DNA from: JAFDZV01 sp964455525
GTDB lineage: Bacteria > Bacteroidota > Ignavibacteria > OLB7
Assembly: GCA_964455525.1 (NCBI GenBank)
Contig: CAYVWR010000007.1
Span: forward strand, 62,001 to 126,000
Length of the DNA stretch: 64,000 nucleotides
Direction: 5' to 3'
In this document: positions 28,274 to 38,244 of the stretch, one piece after another
Layout: the number at the start of each line of letters is the position of its first letter
Position numbering within the stretch: position 1 is the stretch's first letter
The notes under the pieces: generated by a model
The model's database searches: none
Told to the model about the DNA's origin: nothing
Seen by the model: only the letters and a program-made list of their open reading frames with translations
Translations under genes and position numbers: made by a program

Positions 28274-31170
28274 CAACGTTTCGTCACTATAATTGGGAGA
28301 ATGACCTGTTCACCGGAACTTGACTGAATAATGCAAATATAGGTGCCACCAGCCACAATCTCGCCCCGGGAATTCCTCCCATCCCATAACAGACTCTGTC
28401 GCCCCGGTTCCTGCACCTCGCCATCGCCCAGGCGCCGGACCTCGGCGCGTGATGCATCGACGATCGAGGCGGTGACCGATCCGCTGTTTTCGAGGGTATA
28501 GACGATCAGAGCACCATTGGCAGGGGTGGGGGAATCGGGGTTGTAGGGATTGGGCGCTACATAGTTGCCGCGAGGGAGTTCAGGAACCTCGAACGTGCTG
28601 GATAGTCCGTAACCACAGGTTGTCCCAGCCGCATCCGCGCAGCAGATGCGGATCTGCAAGGGGCCGCTGAGGGCATTGGGAACGGCAAAGGAATACTCGC
28701 CATTGCTGGCGGTGATGCTTGTCGCCAGCGGAAGCCACTGGCCGGTGCGTGTGCCAAGCATGATGCTGAGCTGCTCGCATCCGTAGTTGGCCGGGTCCCA
28801 GCGGATGGTCCTGCGTCGCGACATGCTTGTGGAGTCGTTCAGCGCCAGCCGGTACTGCGGGACCGGAATCTGCACGGTTTGCAGAGCCGACAGGGCACCG
28901 CTTGTCGCGTCGATGAACTGAAATCGTATGGTCACTGTTCCGGTGGCTCCGCATTCAAGATCGGGGGGGCAGGTAAGCGTGGTACGTACGCTTGCCGATG
29001 TGCCCCCGGTGGTCCCCACGGTCGAGAGCGTATCCCATCTGCTGCCATCATAAGATCGGAGCAGCCGAACCGAGTCGGAGCAGAGCACCGTGGCGCTAAG
29101 CTCGGCCAGGTCGCCGAATGCAGGCTCTGGTGCCAGCGTTATCGTGAACTGATCGATCGTCGGCTGCTCGATCACAAATTCCGTGCTGACATCGTTGAGC
29201 GATGCCACAACCGTATCGGCAATTCGGATGCGGTAACGTCCGGGGGGGAGGCCATCGCTCTGGAATGTGATGCTGTCAAGCCCGGTGCCGGGGTTCAGAG
29301 GGGTTGCATGGGCGGGCCGATGCCCGTATGCCAGGGTGCGGATCTGGGTGCCATCACGTTCCAGCGTCACGCGGACCCCATCCTGTCCGCCGCCTGCACG
29401 ACGGTTCCAGCGCACTGTTATCGGCTGGCTGGGGCAGTAACTTCCCTGTTCCGGGGTTATGCTGCCGAATGGTTGCGGTATCTTCTTTCCGATGGCATAG
29501 GTAGCCTCCGTGGTGGTCACGATAAGATCGTTGGAACCGTCACCATCCAGATCGGCAATCGCGACCGAGAGCACATCGCCATCCAGGCTGAAACTGCTGA
29601 CCACGCTGAAGAAATCATTCCGTACCGTGTCGCCAAGGCGACTGAAGGGGGGATCGTTATAATCCCGCAGTTGCAGAATCTTCACGGTTCCTCGGTAGGC
29701 TACGACCAGTTCCTCCCGTCGTGTCTGGCGTTCGGCCACAAGATCCCCAGCGGCCATCAACCGTCCCTGGAAGCGGTGCTGAATAAATGGATCGAGTCCG
29801 AAATTATCCCGGCTCGATGCTATGGTGCTTGTATCGCGGCGCAGTACAAAGAGGTAGTTCGTTTCCAGTTCGGCCCCGGTGGGATCGGCATAGGCTACGA
29901 TCACCTCATCGAGCGGATTGCTCCTATAATAAAGGCGTCCGGGGTCGTTATGCTCGGTACGACCTTCCGCGTTGCGGTCGATATCGGCCGCGACAACCGT
30001 CAGCCCAAGATCCTCCCGTTGCAATCGCCATGGTGTGAATGCGGCAACAAGCCTGCTGGAATCAACCGCATCAAGCGAGGCAAGGCTCAACCACAATCGG
30101 GAGGGGCCAGGCTCTGCGGCGTTATGGTTCTCGACGCTGATCCTGAAGTTCTCCTCGTCTCCATCCGGCTCGCTTGCCGATACGAAGTAGCTATGGGCGG
30201 CTCCTGCGGTGTTCGTCAGTGGGTAGCCGGGGGGAGGGAGCCGGAGCGTTGCATGATTGGTCGGCGCGGCGCCTGTGCCGGGATCGGAGATCTGTACCGA
30301 GTACATTGTATCGGTAAAGGTTCGCGGGCCGGTCGTCGGCGTAACGTCCAGATGCACCGTTGATGGATATGCCGATGTGGATATGCCGATCTGAAGCACC
30401 TGTGTGTTGGCCGGGTCAGGAAGAAAGGCCGGATGGGAGGCATAGGTGCGCGGTGCCAGCGGATACAGCCAGCGGAGCGTTACATCACGGTCGCTGATGG
30501 CATACTTCCGTATGCTGTTGATAATGCTGTCTCCGCCACTGCTGGTAAAAGTATTCTGGCTGACCGCCACCAGGACGTTCGAGCCATAGGCGGTGATCGG
30601 GTATACCCCTGTCCTTCCATTGGCGATGCCAGGGATGTTCGGGGTGGCAATGGTGATGCGATCCCTCAGTTCCCTGGGGCCACCGGAGCTGTCGGCCAGG
30701 TATGCGAGCGGCGGCTGCGTGCTTCTTTCTATGCCGATCCCGATCCTGTTGGGCCGGCCGATGGCGTTGATCGACTGTGCGCTGGTATTAAAAAGCCCGG
30801 TAAGGGTAAGATCGAACTGGCCGTCGTCGAGCAGGGTGTTGTAGTCGAACCGGTTCTGTACCATGCCCAGATCCGAGAGGATGAAGACCTGCGATCCACT
30901 GGCCCCGACAACCTGCTGGCGAAGATCGTTCCCGGCCGACTTGATGCCCCCGGCCAGCACCGTGCGTGCGTTGCGAAGCATGGGAACCCGCCATCTGACG
31001 ACCAGATCCGCCGAAGTGGTCTGAGGGTCGGTTGGGGCAGGGTTCCGCCGTGTTCCAAGCGGATTTCCAAGCGGATACCACCAGGTCGAGGTCAGCTCCT
31101 GCGCTGTCGCACTGGCTGCCGGAAGCAGGATGCACGCAAAAAAAAGCAGGGGTCGTAGGAAATGTCGCAC
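28273..31170 (-). CDS. Large secreted protein with FG-GAP-like and FlgD-Ig-like C-terminal regions
   Basis: A 965-residue protein starting with GTG and a clear signal peptide (MRHFLRPLLFF, cut near ATAQE). The N-terminal 530 residues look like a beta-propeller, ending in an integrin/VCBS-type repeat AIADLDGDGSNDLIV. Two or three Ig-like regions follow, and the last 95 residues (APNPYNP, then GRQSLLWDGRNSRGE) match the FlgD-type Ig-like C-terminal domain seen in T9SS cargo. Its location, coupled to a CTD-like protein and a PorV-like barrel and divergent from porX, suggests a role in surface secretion. I considered PorZ but saw no decisive match. Confidence 0.82.
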   Translation of the reverse strand: MRHFLRPLLFFACILLPAASATAQELTSTWWYPLGNPLGTRRNPAPTDPQTTSADLVVRWRVPMLRNARTVLAGGIKSAGNDLRQQVVGASGSQVFILSDLGMVQNRFDYNTLLDDGQFDLTLTGLFNTSAQSINAIGRPNRIGIGIERSTQPPLAYLADSSGGPRELRDRITIATPNIPGIANGRTGVYPITAYGSNVLVAVSQNTFTSSGGDSIINSIRKYAISDRDVTLRWLYPLAPRTYASHPAFLPDPANTQVLQIGISTSAYPSTVHLDVTPTTGPRTFTDTMYSVQISDPGTGAAPTNHATLRLPPPGYPLTNTAGAAHSYFVSASEPDGDEENFRISVENHNAAEPGPSRLWLSLASLDAVDSSRLVAAFTPWRLQREDLGLTVVAADIDRNAEGRTEHNDPGRLYYRSNPLDEVIVAYADPTGAELETNYLFVLRRDTSTIASSRDNFGLDPFIQHRFQGRLMAAGDLVAERQTRREELVVAYRGTVKILQLRDYNDPPFSRLGDTVRNDFFSVVSSFSLDGDVLSVAIADLDGDGSNDLIVTTTEATYAIGKKIPQPFGSITPEQGSYCPSQPITVRWNRRAGGGQDGVRVTLERDGTQIRTLAYGHRPAHATPLNPGTGLDSITFQSDGLPPGRYRIRIADTVVASLNDVSTEFVIEQPTIDQFTITLAPEPAFGDLAELSATVLCSDSVRLLRSYDGSRWDTLSTVGTTGGTSASVRTTLTCPPDLECGATGTVTIRFQFIDATSGALSALQTVQIPVPQYRLALNDSTSMSRRRTIRWDPANYGCEQLSIMLGTRTGQWLPLATSITASNGEYSFAVPNALSGPLQIRICCADAAGTTCGYGLSSTFEVPELPRGNYVAPNPYNPDSPTPANGALIVYTLENSGSVTASIVDASRAEVRRLGDGEVQEPGRQSLLWDGRNSRGEIVAGGTYICIIQSSSGEQVILPIIVTKR

Positions 31171-31487
31171 AAGGATGGAACGTCTGTTCTGTATGCCGGT
31201 GCGGCGGTCTGTACCGTGATCCGGCGCTTCGAGAAGATGTTATAGGCTCATAGCTAATATAGAAGCAGCGACGGGAACGATGAGGCAAAATTACCACACC
31301 GTTGCGGAATCGTTCCGAAGCGCTATTTTGATCGCGGCATCCGTCAACCTAACTCTCAGATTACAGGAGTCTTTTGCACACAGGTCCCTTCCTGGCAAGA
31401 AGGGCCGGAAACTTGCTACGGTTTACGTTCCAGCACCGGCATCCGCTATACTAGCGGGTTCGGTATCGTGCAAAAGATATTCGACAC
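31171..31487. promoter_or_regulatory. Divergent promoter region between secreted-protein operon and porX
   Basis: About 317 bp shared by two diverging transcripts. A plausible plus-strand -10 element TATACT (31447-31452) lies 35 bp before the porX ATG, with a weak -35-like TTTACG at 31422. Assignment is by eye only. Confidence 0.3.
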
Positions 31488-33056
31488 ATGAAGAATTCCT
31501 GGCAGATACTCTGGGTGGACGACGAGATCGACTTGTTGCGCCCCCATATCAAGCTTCTCCAAGCGAAAGGCTATAACGTTGATACGGTGACCAACGGCGA
31601 GGACGCCATTGCCCTTGTCAAGAAGCAGCCGTTCGACCTTGTTTTCCTCGACGAGTCGATGGTTGGCATGACCGGCCTGGAGACGCTTGTCGAGATCAAG
31701 GACATCGACTCCTCCCTCCCGGTGGTGATGGTCACCAAGAACGAGGCCGAATCGGTCATGGACGAGGCCATCGGCCGCCGCATTTCCGATTATCTCACCA
31801 AGCCGGTCAATCCCACACAGATCCTTCTCGCCTGCAAGAAATTCCTGGAAGGGAAGCGGATCGAGGCCGATTACGTCTCCCGCGACTATACAAAAGAGTT
31901 CAGCCAGACCGCCATCCAGCTTATGAGCCCGATGAACTGGGAGGAGTGGGTGGGGCTGTACGCGAAGCTCAGCGCATGGGAGCTGGAGTTCGATCGTCAT
32001 CGTGGCCTGGGATTCGAGCAGACCTTGCAGGACCAGAAGCGGGATGCAAACGCCGAGTTCGGCAAGTTCATCGAGAAAAATTATAAGAGCTGGCTTGACC
32101 CGGAAACCAGGGATCGCCCTCTGCTTAGCACCGACATCGTCAACGAATATGTGATCCCAGCCGTCAAGAGTGATAGCGGGCCGGTATTCCTGTTTGTTGT
32201 CGATTGCATGCGGTTGGATCAATGGCTTGTTCTTGAGGAGCTGCTCAGCAGCTATTTCCATATCCAGCGCGATTATTACTACGGCATCCTGCCAACGGCA
32301 ACCCCGTACGCCCGTAATGCCATCTTCGCAGGCCTCTTTCCGTCGGAGATCGAGAATCACTATCCCGATCTCTGGCAGGCAGGCAACGACGATGATCACT
32401 CGCAGAACAAGTATGAGAAGGAACTGCTGGAGAAGCTGCTACAGCGGAAGAGACTGCCACTGCGTAGCGGCATCCGGTATGTAAAGATCATTGATACGGA
32501 CTTTGGCAAGAAAATCGAGTCCGAGATCATGAGCTACACACAGTCGCAGCTTACGGCTGTGGTTGTCAACGCCGTCGATATGATGGCGCATTCGCGCAGC
32601 GACTATCCGATCCTGAAGGAGATTGCACCGGATGAATCGGCCTATCGCTCGCTTACGCGGAGCTGGTTCGAGCATTCCAGCCTGTATGGTATGCTACGAA
32701 CCCTGTCGGGGGTAAAGAACGCACAGATCATCCTTACCACCGATCACGGCGCCATCCGCTGCATGCGGGGAGCAAAGGCCCTTGGCGATCGTGAGACCTC
32801 GACGAATCTGCGGTATAAGTACGGCAGAAACGTCAAGGTGGATGAGAAACATGCTGTATATGTCCGTAACGCGGCCGATTACAAACTCCCGCGTCGCGGG
32901 ATGATGATCGATTACGTAATAGCTAAGGAGGATTACTACTTCGTCTATCCGACAGAGTATCATTATTACCTCAATCATTACCGTGACAGTTTTCAACATG
33001 GCGGTATATCGATGGAGGAGATGATACTACCGGTGGCAACCCTGAAGCCACGCTGA
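31488..33056 (+). CDS. porX: PorX-type response regulator with PglZ domain
   Basis: A 522-residue cytoplasmic regulator of type IX secretion. The N-terminal receiver domain (1-120) has the acidic pair D11-D12, phospho-acceptor D55 in VFLDESM, T83 and K105. It is joined by a helical linker to a PglZ/alkaline-phosphatase-superfamily domain with metal-site motifs VVDCMRLDQW and TTDHGA. In Porphyromonas PorX works with sensor PorY and sigma factor SigP to control T9SS genes, and the PglZ domain is a zinc phosphodiesterase. tsaE follows, an order often seen in Bacteroidota. It is divergent from the PorV-like operon. Confidence 0.92.
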   Translation: MKNSWQILWVDDEIDLLRPHIKLLQAKGYNVDTVTNGEDAIALVKKQPFDLVFLDESMVGMTGLETLVEIKDIDSSLPVVMVTKNEAESVMDEAIGRRISDYLTKPVNPTQILLACKKFLEGKRIEADYVSRDYTKEFSQTAIQLMSPMNWEEWVGLYAKLSAWELEFDRHRGLGFEQTLQDQKRDANAEFGKFIEKNYKSWLDPETRDRPLLSTDIVNEYVIPAVKSDSGPVFLFVVDCMRLDQWLVLEELLSSYFHIQRDYYYGILPTATPYARNAIFAGLFPSEIENHYPDLWQAGNDDDHSQNKYEKELLEKLLQRKRLPLRSGIRYVKIIDTDFGKKIESEIMSYTQSQLTAVVVNAVDMMAHSRSDYPILKEIAPDESAYRSLTRSWFEHSSLYGMLRTLSGVKNAQIILTTDHGAIRCMRGAKALGDRETSTNLRYKYGRNVKVDEKHAVYVRNAADYKLPRRGMMIDYVIAKEDYYFVYPTEYHYYLNHYRDSFQHGGISMEEMILPVATLKPR

Positions 33057-33183
33057 TCATCACAGCCTGATGAATCGGCGCGTCGGCCTCCCTCCCGGAG
33101 GAAGCTCGTGGCGAATTGCAAACGCCCCCGTATGGTGGCCAGAGCAATTTCAAACGTCTGCTTCCATCGGTGACGAAGAGATC

Positions 33184-33687
33184 ATGACTATGGATACCGA
33201 GATATACTCCTCGTTTAGTGAGGAGGAAACATTCCAAATCGGCATCGACTTCTCTGCCCGAATTCGGCAGGGAGAGGTCATTGCCTTCTACGGTGAGCTC
33301 GGAGCGGGTAAGACAGAGTTTATCAAGGGAATCTGTCGAGGGATGAAGGTGGAGGAGATCGTCTCGAGCCCAACGTATACGATTGTTAATCAGTATATAA
33401 GTGAGGATCGGCGACGGCCGCCTGTCGAAATCTATCACGTCGATCTCTACCGCATCGAAAATGCGGCGGAGCTCCTCGAAGTAGGCCTTTGCGAGCTGCT
33501 GTCGGACATAACATCGATCAAGCTGATCGAGTGGGCCGAGAATGCAGAAACGATCTTGCCAGCAGAGCGATACGATATCTACTTCGCTACGCTCGATGAA
33601 GAAAACAGCCGCAGGATCGAGATCATTCATCGTGACGGTACGGCAACCGAAAAGAATGCCGGCCGGCACCTGTACGCGACCCGCTGA
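33184..33687 (+). CDS. tsaE: tRNA threonylcarbamoyladenosine biosynthesis ATPase TsaE
   Basis: A P-loop ATPase that works with TsaB and TsaD in making t6A at position 37 of ANN-decoding tRNAs. The Walker A is GELGAGKTEF, and the downstream SSPTYTIVNQY and VDLYR motifs fit the family. The ATG at 33184, behind GAAGAG, gives 167 residues; a longer frame from 33070 adds non-conserved residues. It follows porX after about 130 bp and is followed by a terminator. tsaB is the next gene, 160 bp on. Confidence 0.93.
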   Translation: MTMDTEIYSSFSEEETFQIGIDFSARIRQGEVIAFYGELGAGKTEFIKGICRGMKVEEIVSSPTYTIVNQYISEDRRRPPVEIYHVDLYRIENAAELLEVGLCELLSDITSIKLIEWAENAETILPAERYDIYFATLDEENSRRIEIIHRDGTATEKNAGRHLYATR

Positions 33688-33706
33688 TCGGAGAGGATAC
33701 AATCTG

Positions 33707-33743
33707 AGGGCGATCCCATGTCAGCATGGGGTCGCCCTTTTTG
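33707..33743 (+). terminator. Intrinsic terminator after tsaE
   Basis: AGGGCGATCCCATG pairs with CATGGGGTCGCCCT (one G-T pair) around TCAG and is followed by TTTTT. This is one of the few hairpins in the window with a proper T-tract. Confidence 0.88.
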
Positions 33744-33846
33744 TTGAATAGGCTATCCGGCTGCCGGGGGCGGCCAAGACGCTATATTTGTGCTCTGATT
33801 CAGGCATTCAACTGCCGATGCCCCTCGCTGATTTTTCAATCCAACT

Positions 33847-34530
33847 ATGCTTGCCGCAATCGAGACAACAGGCGATACATGTGGTGTGGCCCTCTTTGAT
33901 GGAAATACGCTCCGGGCGGAGCTTCATGTGGAGATGCCACGTGCGCACGATCGTCTGCTGGCCCATCTTTTCCAGCAGATGCTGGAGATCACCACACTGA
34001 AGCCGGCCGATATCGAACGTATTGCCGTCTCGGTTGGACCCGGATCGTATACCGGCATCCGCATCGGCATCAGCTTTGCCATGGGCATTGCTCTGGCGAC
34101 CGGCGCCACCGTGATCCCGGTTCCCACGCTCGATGCCATCGCCTATAACGTCCGGTATCTGGGCGAAGTGAGCCACCGTACCCGTGTGGTATCGTTGATT
34201 CCGGCCGGACGCGAGGGGCTGTATGCCGGGCTGTACGAGATTCATCCCGACTTCCGCAAGCTTACCGAGACCAAGACCATCCCGGTTGCCCAGATCCCCC
34301 CATTGCTCGATGAAAATGTCTTTGCCGCAGGTCCGGGAGCCTCGGCGATCGAGGGTTCCTGCAACGACTGCGTTGCGGTCGATTCGGAGCGGCTTACCGC
34401 TTCATCAATAGGGCGGCACGGGCTGTACCTGTATTACCACGGCATGGGCACTTCGCCGAGGGAAGTCCGCCCGTTGTATATTAGAGACTTCACGCCCGTG
34501 GTGAAGGCAAAAGGGGGAGGCTCTCTATAA
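33847..34530 (+). CDS. tsaB: tRNA threonylcarbamoyladenosine biosynthesis protein TsaB
   Basis: A 227-residue ASKHA-fold partner of TsaD, needed for t6A tRNA modification. The N-terminal LAAIETTGDTCGVALF and the conserved VGPGSYTGIRIG near residue 65 are diagnostic. Length is normal. It follows tsaE, but a terminator lies between them, so it probably has its own promoter. accD follows after about 170 bp. Confidence 0.95.
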   Translation: MLAAIETTGDTCGVALFDGNTLRAELHVEMPRAHDRLLAHLFQQMLEITTLKPADIERIAVSVGPGSYTGIRIGISFAMGIALATGATVIPVPTLDAIAYNVRYLGEVSHRTRVVSLIPAGREGLYAGLYEIHPDFRKLTETKTIPVAQIPPLLDENVFAAGPGASAIEGSCNDCVAVDSERLTASSIGRHGLYLYYHGMGTSPREVRPLYIRDFTPVVKAKGGGSL

Positions 34531-34698
34531 GAGCCGGGCAGGGCGGAAAAACGGCTTTGCATCCATTCGTGCGATCCCGTGGCTGCTCCTGGTTCCATAG
34601 CCTGGCAGCCCGAAGGACTTCGTCCCCAAAGGATTTTGTTCCCGAGTGACTCCGTCCCTGCAATCGCATAATCGTCAATCGCAAATCGGAAATCGATC

Positions 34699-35583
34699 AT
34701 GGCTTGGTTCCATCGCTCGAAACAGAACATAGAAGATCAGCAGGTTCGTGAGATGCCCGACGGCCTCTGGACGAAGTGCTCGAACTGCGGCGAACTCACC
34801 TATAAGAAACAGCTCGAGGACAACCTGTATACCTGCCCGAAGTGCAACAAGCACTTTCGGATAGGATCGGACCAGTACATCGAGATTCTGCTCGACCGGG
34901 GGTCCTTTACCGAGAGCGATGCCGATCTGATCTCGACCGATCCGCTCAACTTCGTCGATGAGAAATCGTATGAAAATCGCCTGGCGCAGGGGCGGCGGGA
35001 TACCGGGTTGAGCGATGCGCTCCGCACCGGCATTGGTGCCATCGATGGGCAGCGTCTTTCGATAGCCATCATGGATTTCAGCTTTATCGGCGGCTCCATG
35101 GGCTCGGTGGTAGGGGAGAAGTTCAGCCGTGCGGTTGATCGTGCCCGCAGCGAGCGCATTCCAATGGTGGCCATCACCGCCTCCGGCGGTGCTCGTATGA
35201 TGGAGGCCGCGCTTTCGCTGATGCAGATGGCCAAGACCTCGGTTCGCCTGGCGCTTCTGGCAGAGGCCCGGGTTCCGTATATCGTGGTTCTTACCGATCC
35301 TACAACCGGTGGGGTTACCGCCTCGTTTGCCATGCTGGGGGATGTGATCGTTGCCGAACCGAACGCGTTGATCGGGTTTGCCGGACCTCGTGTGATCGAG
35401 CAGATGACCAAGAAAAAACTGCCGGAGGGATTCCAGCGCTCGGAGTTCCAGCTTCAGCATGGGTTTGTGGATCATATCGTGCATCGCAAGGAGCTTCGGC
35501 AGACGCTCAGCCGGTTGATCTCTCTGATGCCGGTGCCGCAAACGTCGGGGACGGTTCCTGCGCAGACACCGCTGCCAGTGTAG
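34699..35583 (+). CDS. accD: Acetyl-CoA carboxylase carboxyltransferase subunit beta
   Basis: The beta half of carboxyltransferase, which moves the carboxyl group from biotin to acetyl-CoA to make malonyl-CoA. It has the N-terminal zinc ribbon C27-x2-C30-x15-C46-x2-C49 and the crotonase-like core with ITASGGARM and GGVTASFAMLGD. At 294 residues the length is typical. accA is not in the window. The ATG is at the first codon and no strong ribosome site is visible. Confidence 0.96.
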   Translation: MAWFHRSKQNIEDQQVREMPDGLWTKCSNCGELTYKKQLEDNLYTCPKCNKHFRIGSDQYIEILLDRGSFTESDADLISTDPLNFVDEKSYENRLAQGRRDTGLSDALRTGIGAIDGQRLSIAIMDFSFIGGSMGSVVGEKFSRAVDRARSERIPMVAITASGGARMMEAALSLMQMAKTSVRLALLAEARVPYIVVLTDPTTGGVTASFAMLGDVIVAEPNALIGFAGPRVIEQMTKKKLPEGFQRSEFQLQHGFVDHIVHRKELRQTLSRLISLMPVPQTSGTVPAQTPLPV

Positions 35584-35661
35584 AACTCGTAAAAACATAC
35601 CGGGATGGGGTAGGCGAATTGCCCGCGCTCCACCCCTTTTATCATTCCGAACAATCATCGT

Positions 35662-36621
35662 ATGGATGCAAAGCAAACACCGTCCAGGCCAGACCTGTCC
35701 GCCACGCCTCGCAAGCCGATCGTGCATCTGATCGGGTTCCCGATGGATCTTGGCGCCGATCGTCGCGGGGTTGATATGGGCCCTTCCGCTCTTCGTATTG
35801 CCGATCTCGACGAGAAGCTTATGGCGCTCGGATACGAGATTGTGGACGAGGGGGATATCGAGATCGCCGTGCCGGAAGTGCTGAGCATCCAGGACCCACA
35901 ACTGAAATATCTGCCGGAGATTGCTGCTGCATGCGAAAATCTTGCGCACAAGGTGGAAGAGGTGCTGAAGAAGGGCGCCTTTCCTCTGGTGCTCGGCGGC
36001 GATCATTCCATGTCGATCGGCACCATTGCAGGTCTGGCTGCGTACTGCCGCGATGCCGATAAAACGCTTGGCGTGATCTGGATCGATGCGCATGCCGATA
36101 TCAATGTGCCCGAGACCTCCCCTTCCGGCAACATCCACGGCATGCCGGTGGCGGCCTCCATCGGGCTCACTTCCACGCAGCTTACCTCCGTTGGCGGCGA
36201 CTTTCGGAAGCTCGATCCCGAGAATATCGTGATGATCGGCCTCCGTTCTGTGGATGAAGGGGAGCGCAAGGAGATCAGGGAACAGGGCATCCATGCCTAT
36301 AGCATGACCGATGTGGACCGCCAGGGGGTTCCGGCCATCATGACCGAAGCGCTCGACTACCTCGTGGGGAAATGCGATCATATCCATGTCTCGTTCGATC
36401 TCGACAGCGTCGATCCCTCCGTGGCGATGGGGGTTGGCACCCCGGTCCCCGGCGGCCTTACCTATCGCGAGGCACATCTTATCATGGAGATGATCGCCGA
36501 GCGTGGCGCTCTGAGCTCGCTTGAAGTGGCCGAGGTGAACCCGATTCTCGACAATGTGAACAGAAGTGCCGTCTTTGCCACCGATCTTGTCGCCTCGGCG
36601 ATGGGAAAGAGAATACTCTAG
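35662..36621 (+). CDS. rocF: Arginase
   Basis: A 319-residue manganese enzyme that splits arginine into ornithine and urea. The ureohydrolase motifs are complete: GGDHSMSIGT, WIDAHADIN and SFDLDSVDPS. The extra pattern PETSPSGNIHGMP next to the metal site favours arginase over agmatinase. The gene lies 9 bp before panC, so both are likely co-transcribed; a metabolic link is not obvious. The family is certain, the substrate fairly sure. Confidence 0.9.
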   Translation: MDAKQTPSRPDLSATPRKPIVHLIGFPMDLGADRRGVDMGPSALRIADLDEKLMALGYEIVDEGDIEIAVPEVLSIQDPQLKYLPEIAAACENLAHKVEEVLKKGAFPLVLGGDHSMSIGTIAGLAAYCRDADKTLGVIWIDAHADINVPETSPSGNIHGMPVAASIGLTSTQLTSVGGDFRKLDPENIVMIGLRSVDEGERKEIREQGIHAYSMTDVDRQGVPAIMTEALDYLVGKCDHIHVSFDLDSVDPSVAMGVGTPVPGGLTYREAHLIMEMIAERGALSSLEVAEVNPILDNVNRSAVFATDLVASAMGKRIL

Positions 36622-36630
36622 CGCCCACCC

Positions 36631-37473
36631 ATGCATGTAATCGAGAGTATGGACGCAATGCGCACGGCGTGCCAGGAGATACGCCGGGGCGGACAAACAC
36701 TTGGGTTTGTGCCAACGATGGGCTATCTCCATGCCGGGCATCTGGGGCTGGTGAAGCGCGCCGCGCAGGAGGCCGACCAGGTGGCCGTGTCGATCTATGT
36801 GAACCCAACGCAGTTTGCTGCCGGAGAGGATCTCTCAAGCTACCCCCGGGATCTTGATGGGGATATGGCCAAGCTGGAATCCGCTGGCTGCAATATCCTC
36901 TATCTGCCGAAACAGGCGGAGATCTATCCGGCCGGATTTGCAACCTATGTGGTCCCCGAGGCTGTAACATCGCGCTATGAAGGGGCTGCCCGGCCAACAC
37001 ATTTCCGTGGCGTTGCAACGGTGGTGGCCAAGCTGTTCAACATTCTTGTGCCCGATGTGGCGGTGTTCGGACAGAAGGACGCACAGCAGGTTGCGGTGAT
37101 CGCAAGGATGATCCGCGATCTTAGCTACGGCGTACGTCTGGTTGTGGTTGATACGATGCGCGAGCCGGATGGGCTTGCCATGAGTTCGCGCAATGTCTAC
37201 CTCGATGCCGATGCCCGCCGCGAGGCGCTGAGCATCTCGGCGGCGCTGCGAGCCGCACAGCAGGCCGATGCTGCCGGAGCCTCCGTCGCCGATATCATAG
37301 CGCTGGCGCAATCGGTTCTTTCACCAGCCTTCAAAACCGATTATATCGATGTTGTCGATCCTGAGACGTTCGAGCCGGCCGGTGGCGCAGGCCCTCGCCT
37401 GGCAATCATTGCCGGACGCCTTGGCAGAACCCGGTTGATCGATAACATGAGGCTTGGCGATGGCGGCCGATAG
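36631..37473 (+). CDS. panC: Pantothenate synthetase
   Basis: The ATP-dependent ligase joining pantoate and beta-alanine to give pantothenate, the precursor of coenzyme A. It has the nucleotide motif PTMGYLHAGHLGLV and the KMSKS-like MSSRNVYL region near residue 180. The length of 280 residues is typical. It starts 9 bp after the arginase stop. panD, which makes beta-alanine, is the next gene, 200 bp on, so the two form a pathway pair. Confidence 0.97.
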   Translation: MHVIESMDAMRTACQEIRRGGQTLGFVPTMGYLHAGHLGLVKRAAQEADQVAVSIYVNPTQFAAGEDLSSYPRDLDGDMAKLESAGCNILYLPKQAEIYPAGFATYVVPEAVTSRYEGAARPTHFRGVATVVAKLFNILVPDVAVFGQKDAQQVAVIARMIRDLSYGVRLVVVDTMREPDGLAMSSRNVYLDADARREALSISAALRAAQQADAAGASVADIIALAQSVLSPAFKTDYIDVVDPETFEPAGGAGPRLAIIAGRLGRTRLIDNMRLGDGGR

Positions 37474-37673
37474 ATGATCGTCGGCGGCTGAAGGAAGCCT
37501 CTGGTGCCCATCGCAGCGTTGCCGATCTATCCCTGTACAGGCAGGGGCGGGCCATATGCTCCGGCCTGCCGGACCTTTCCCCTGCAATCGTCGTATACCT
37601 TTTTTCGTCTGATCTGCCAGACCGATCGTATGTGCTGGCAACACTCGTGACATAGAACTAATCAGGCTTGGCA

Positions 37674-38066
37674 ATGACTCGTTTCATGTTCAAATCGAAG
37701 ATTCATCGCGCCGTGATAACCCAGGCGGAGCTGTACTATGAAGGGAGCCTGACGGTGGACTCTGATCTGATGGCTGCTGCTGACCTGCTCGAATACGAAA
37801 AGGTTGCCGTCGTAAACGTCAACAACGGCCAGCGCTTCGAGACCTATCTGATTTCCGGGGAGCCGGGAAGCGGCGTGATCTGTCTGAATGGAGCGGCTGC
37901 CCGCAAGGGGGCGGTTGGCGATGAGGTCATCATCATCAGCTATGCGTCGATGAGCCAGGATGAAGCGCGGCTCCATAAGCCCACCGTGGTGCATGTGGAC
38001 AAGCGCAATCGCATCGTCTCCACCAAGCACGAGCAGCGTGCCGGCCAGGAATACGAACGCATGTAG
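37674..38066 (+). CDS. panD: Aspartate 1-decarboxylase
   Basis: A pyruvoyl enzyme that converts aspartate to beta-alanine for pantothenate. Self-cleavage between Gly24 and Ser25 (YYEGS) makes the pyruvoyl group; the numbering from the ATG at 37674 places these residues exactly where the family has them, which supports this start over a TTG two codons earlier. GSGVICLNGAAARKG near residue 67 is conserved. The length is 130 residues. It follows panC. Confidence 0.96.
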   Translation: MTRFMFKSKIHRAVITQAELYYEGSLTVDSDLMAAADLLEYEKVAVVNVNNGQRFETYLISGEPGSGVICLNGAAARKGAVGDEVIIISYASMSQDEARLHKPTVVHVDKRNRIVSTKHEQRAGQEYERM

Positions 38067-38244
38067 AGAGAGCCGGGCCAATCGGTTGCCGTGGGCATCC
38101 TCCCTTGAGCCATAGTATCCATCCATATTCATCCCGCTTCCGTTCCAGAGATCGTGAGCGGGATGTTGTTGTGTATGATGGGAAACTGCTAGATTCGGTT
38201 CAATCATATCGTCATGCCAGCAGCAATGTCGCTGTGGTGTGCCC

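Noticed and set aside
28879..30363. 494-codon plus-strand frame opposite the large secreted protein
   Set aside because: Shadow frame; no domain, no ribosome site.
28273..31170. Assignment of the 965-residue protein as PorZ
   Set aside because: The propeller and C-terminal domain fit only loosely, and no decisive PorZ motif is visible.
34675..36741. 688-codon minus-strand open frame opposite accD, arginase and the start of panC
   Set aside because: Three known genes occupy the other strand; the frame is His/Arg-rich and matches nothing.
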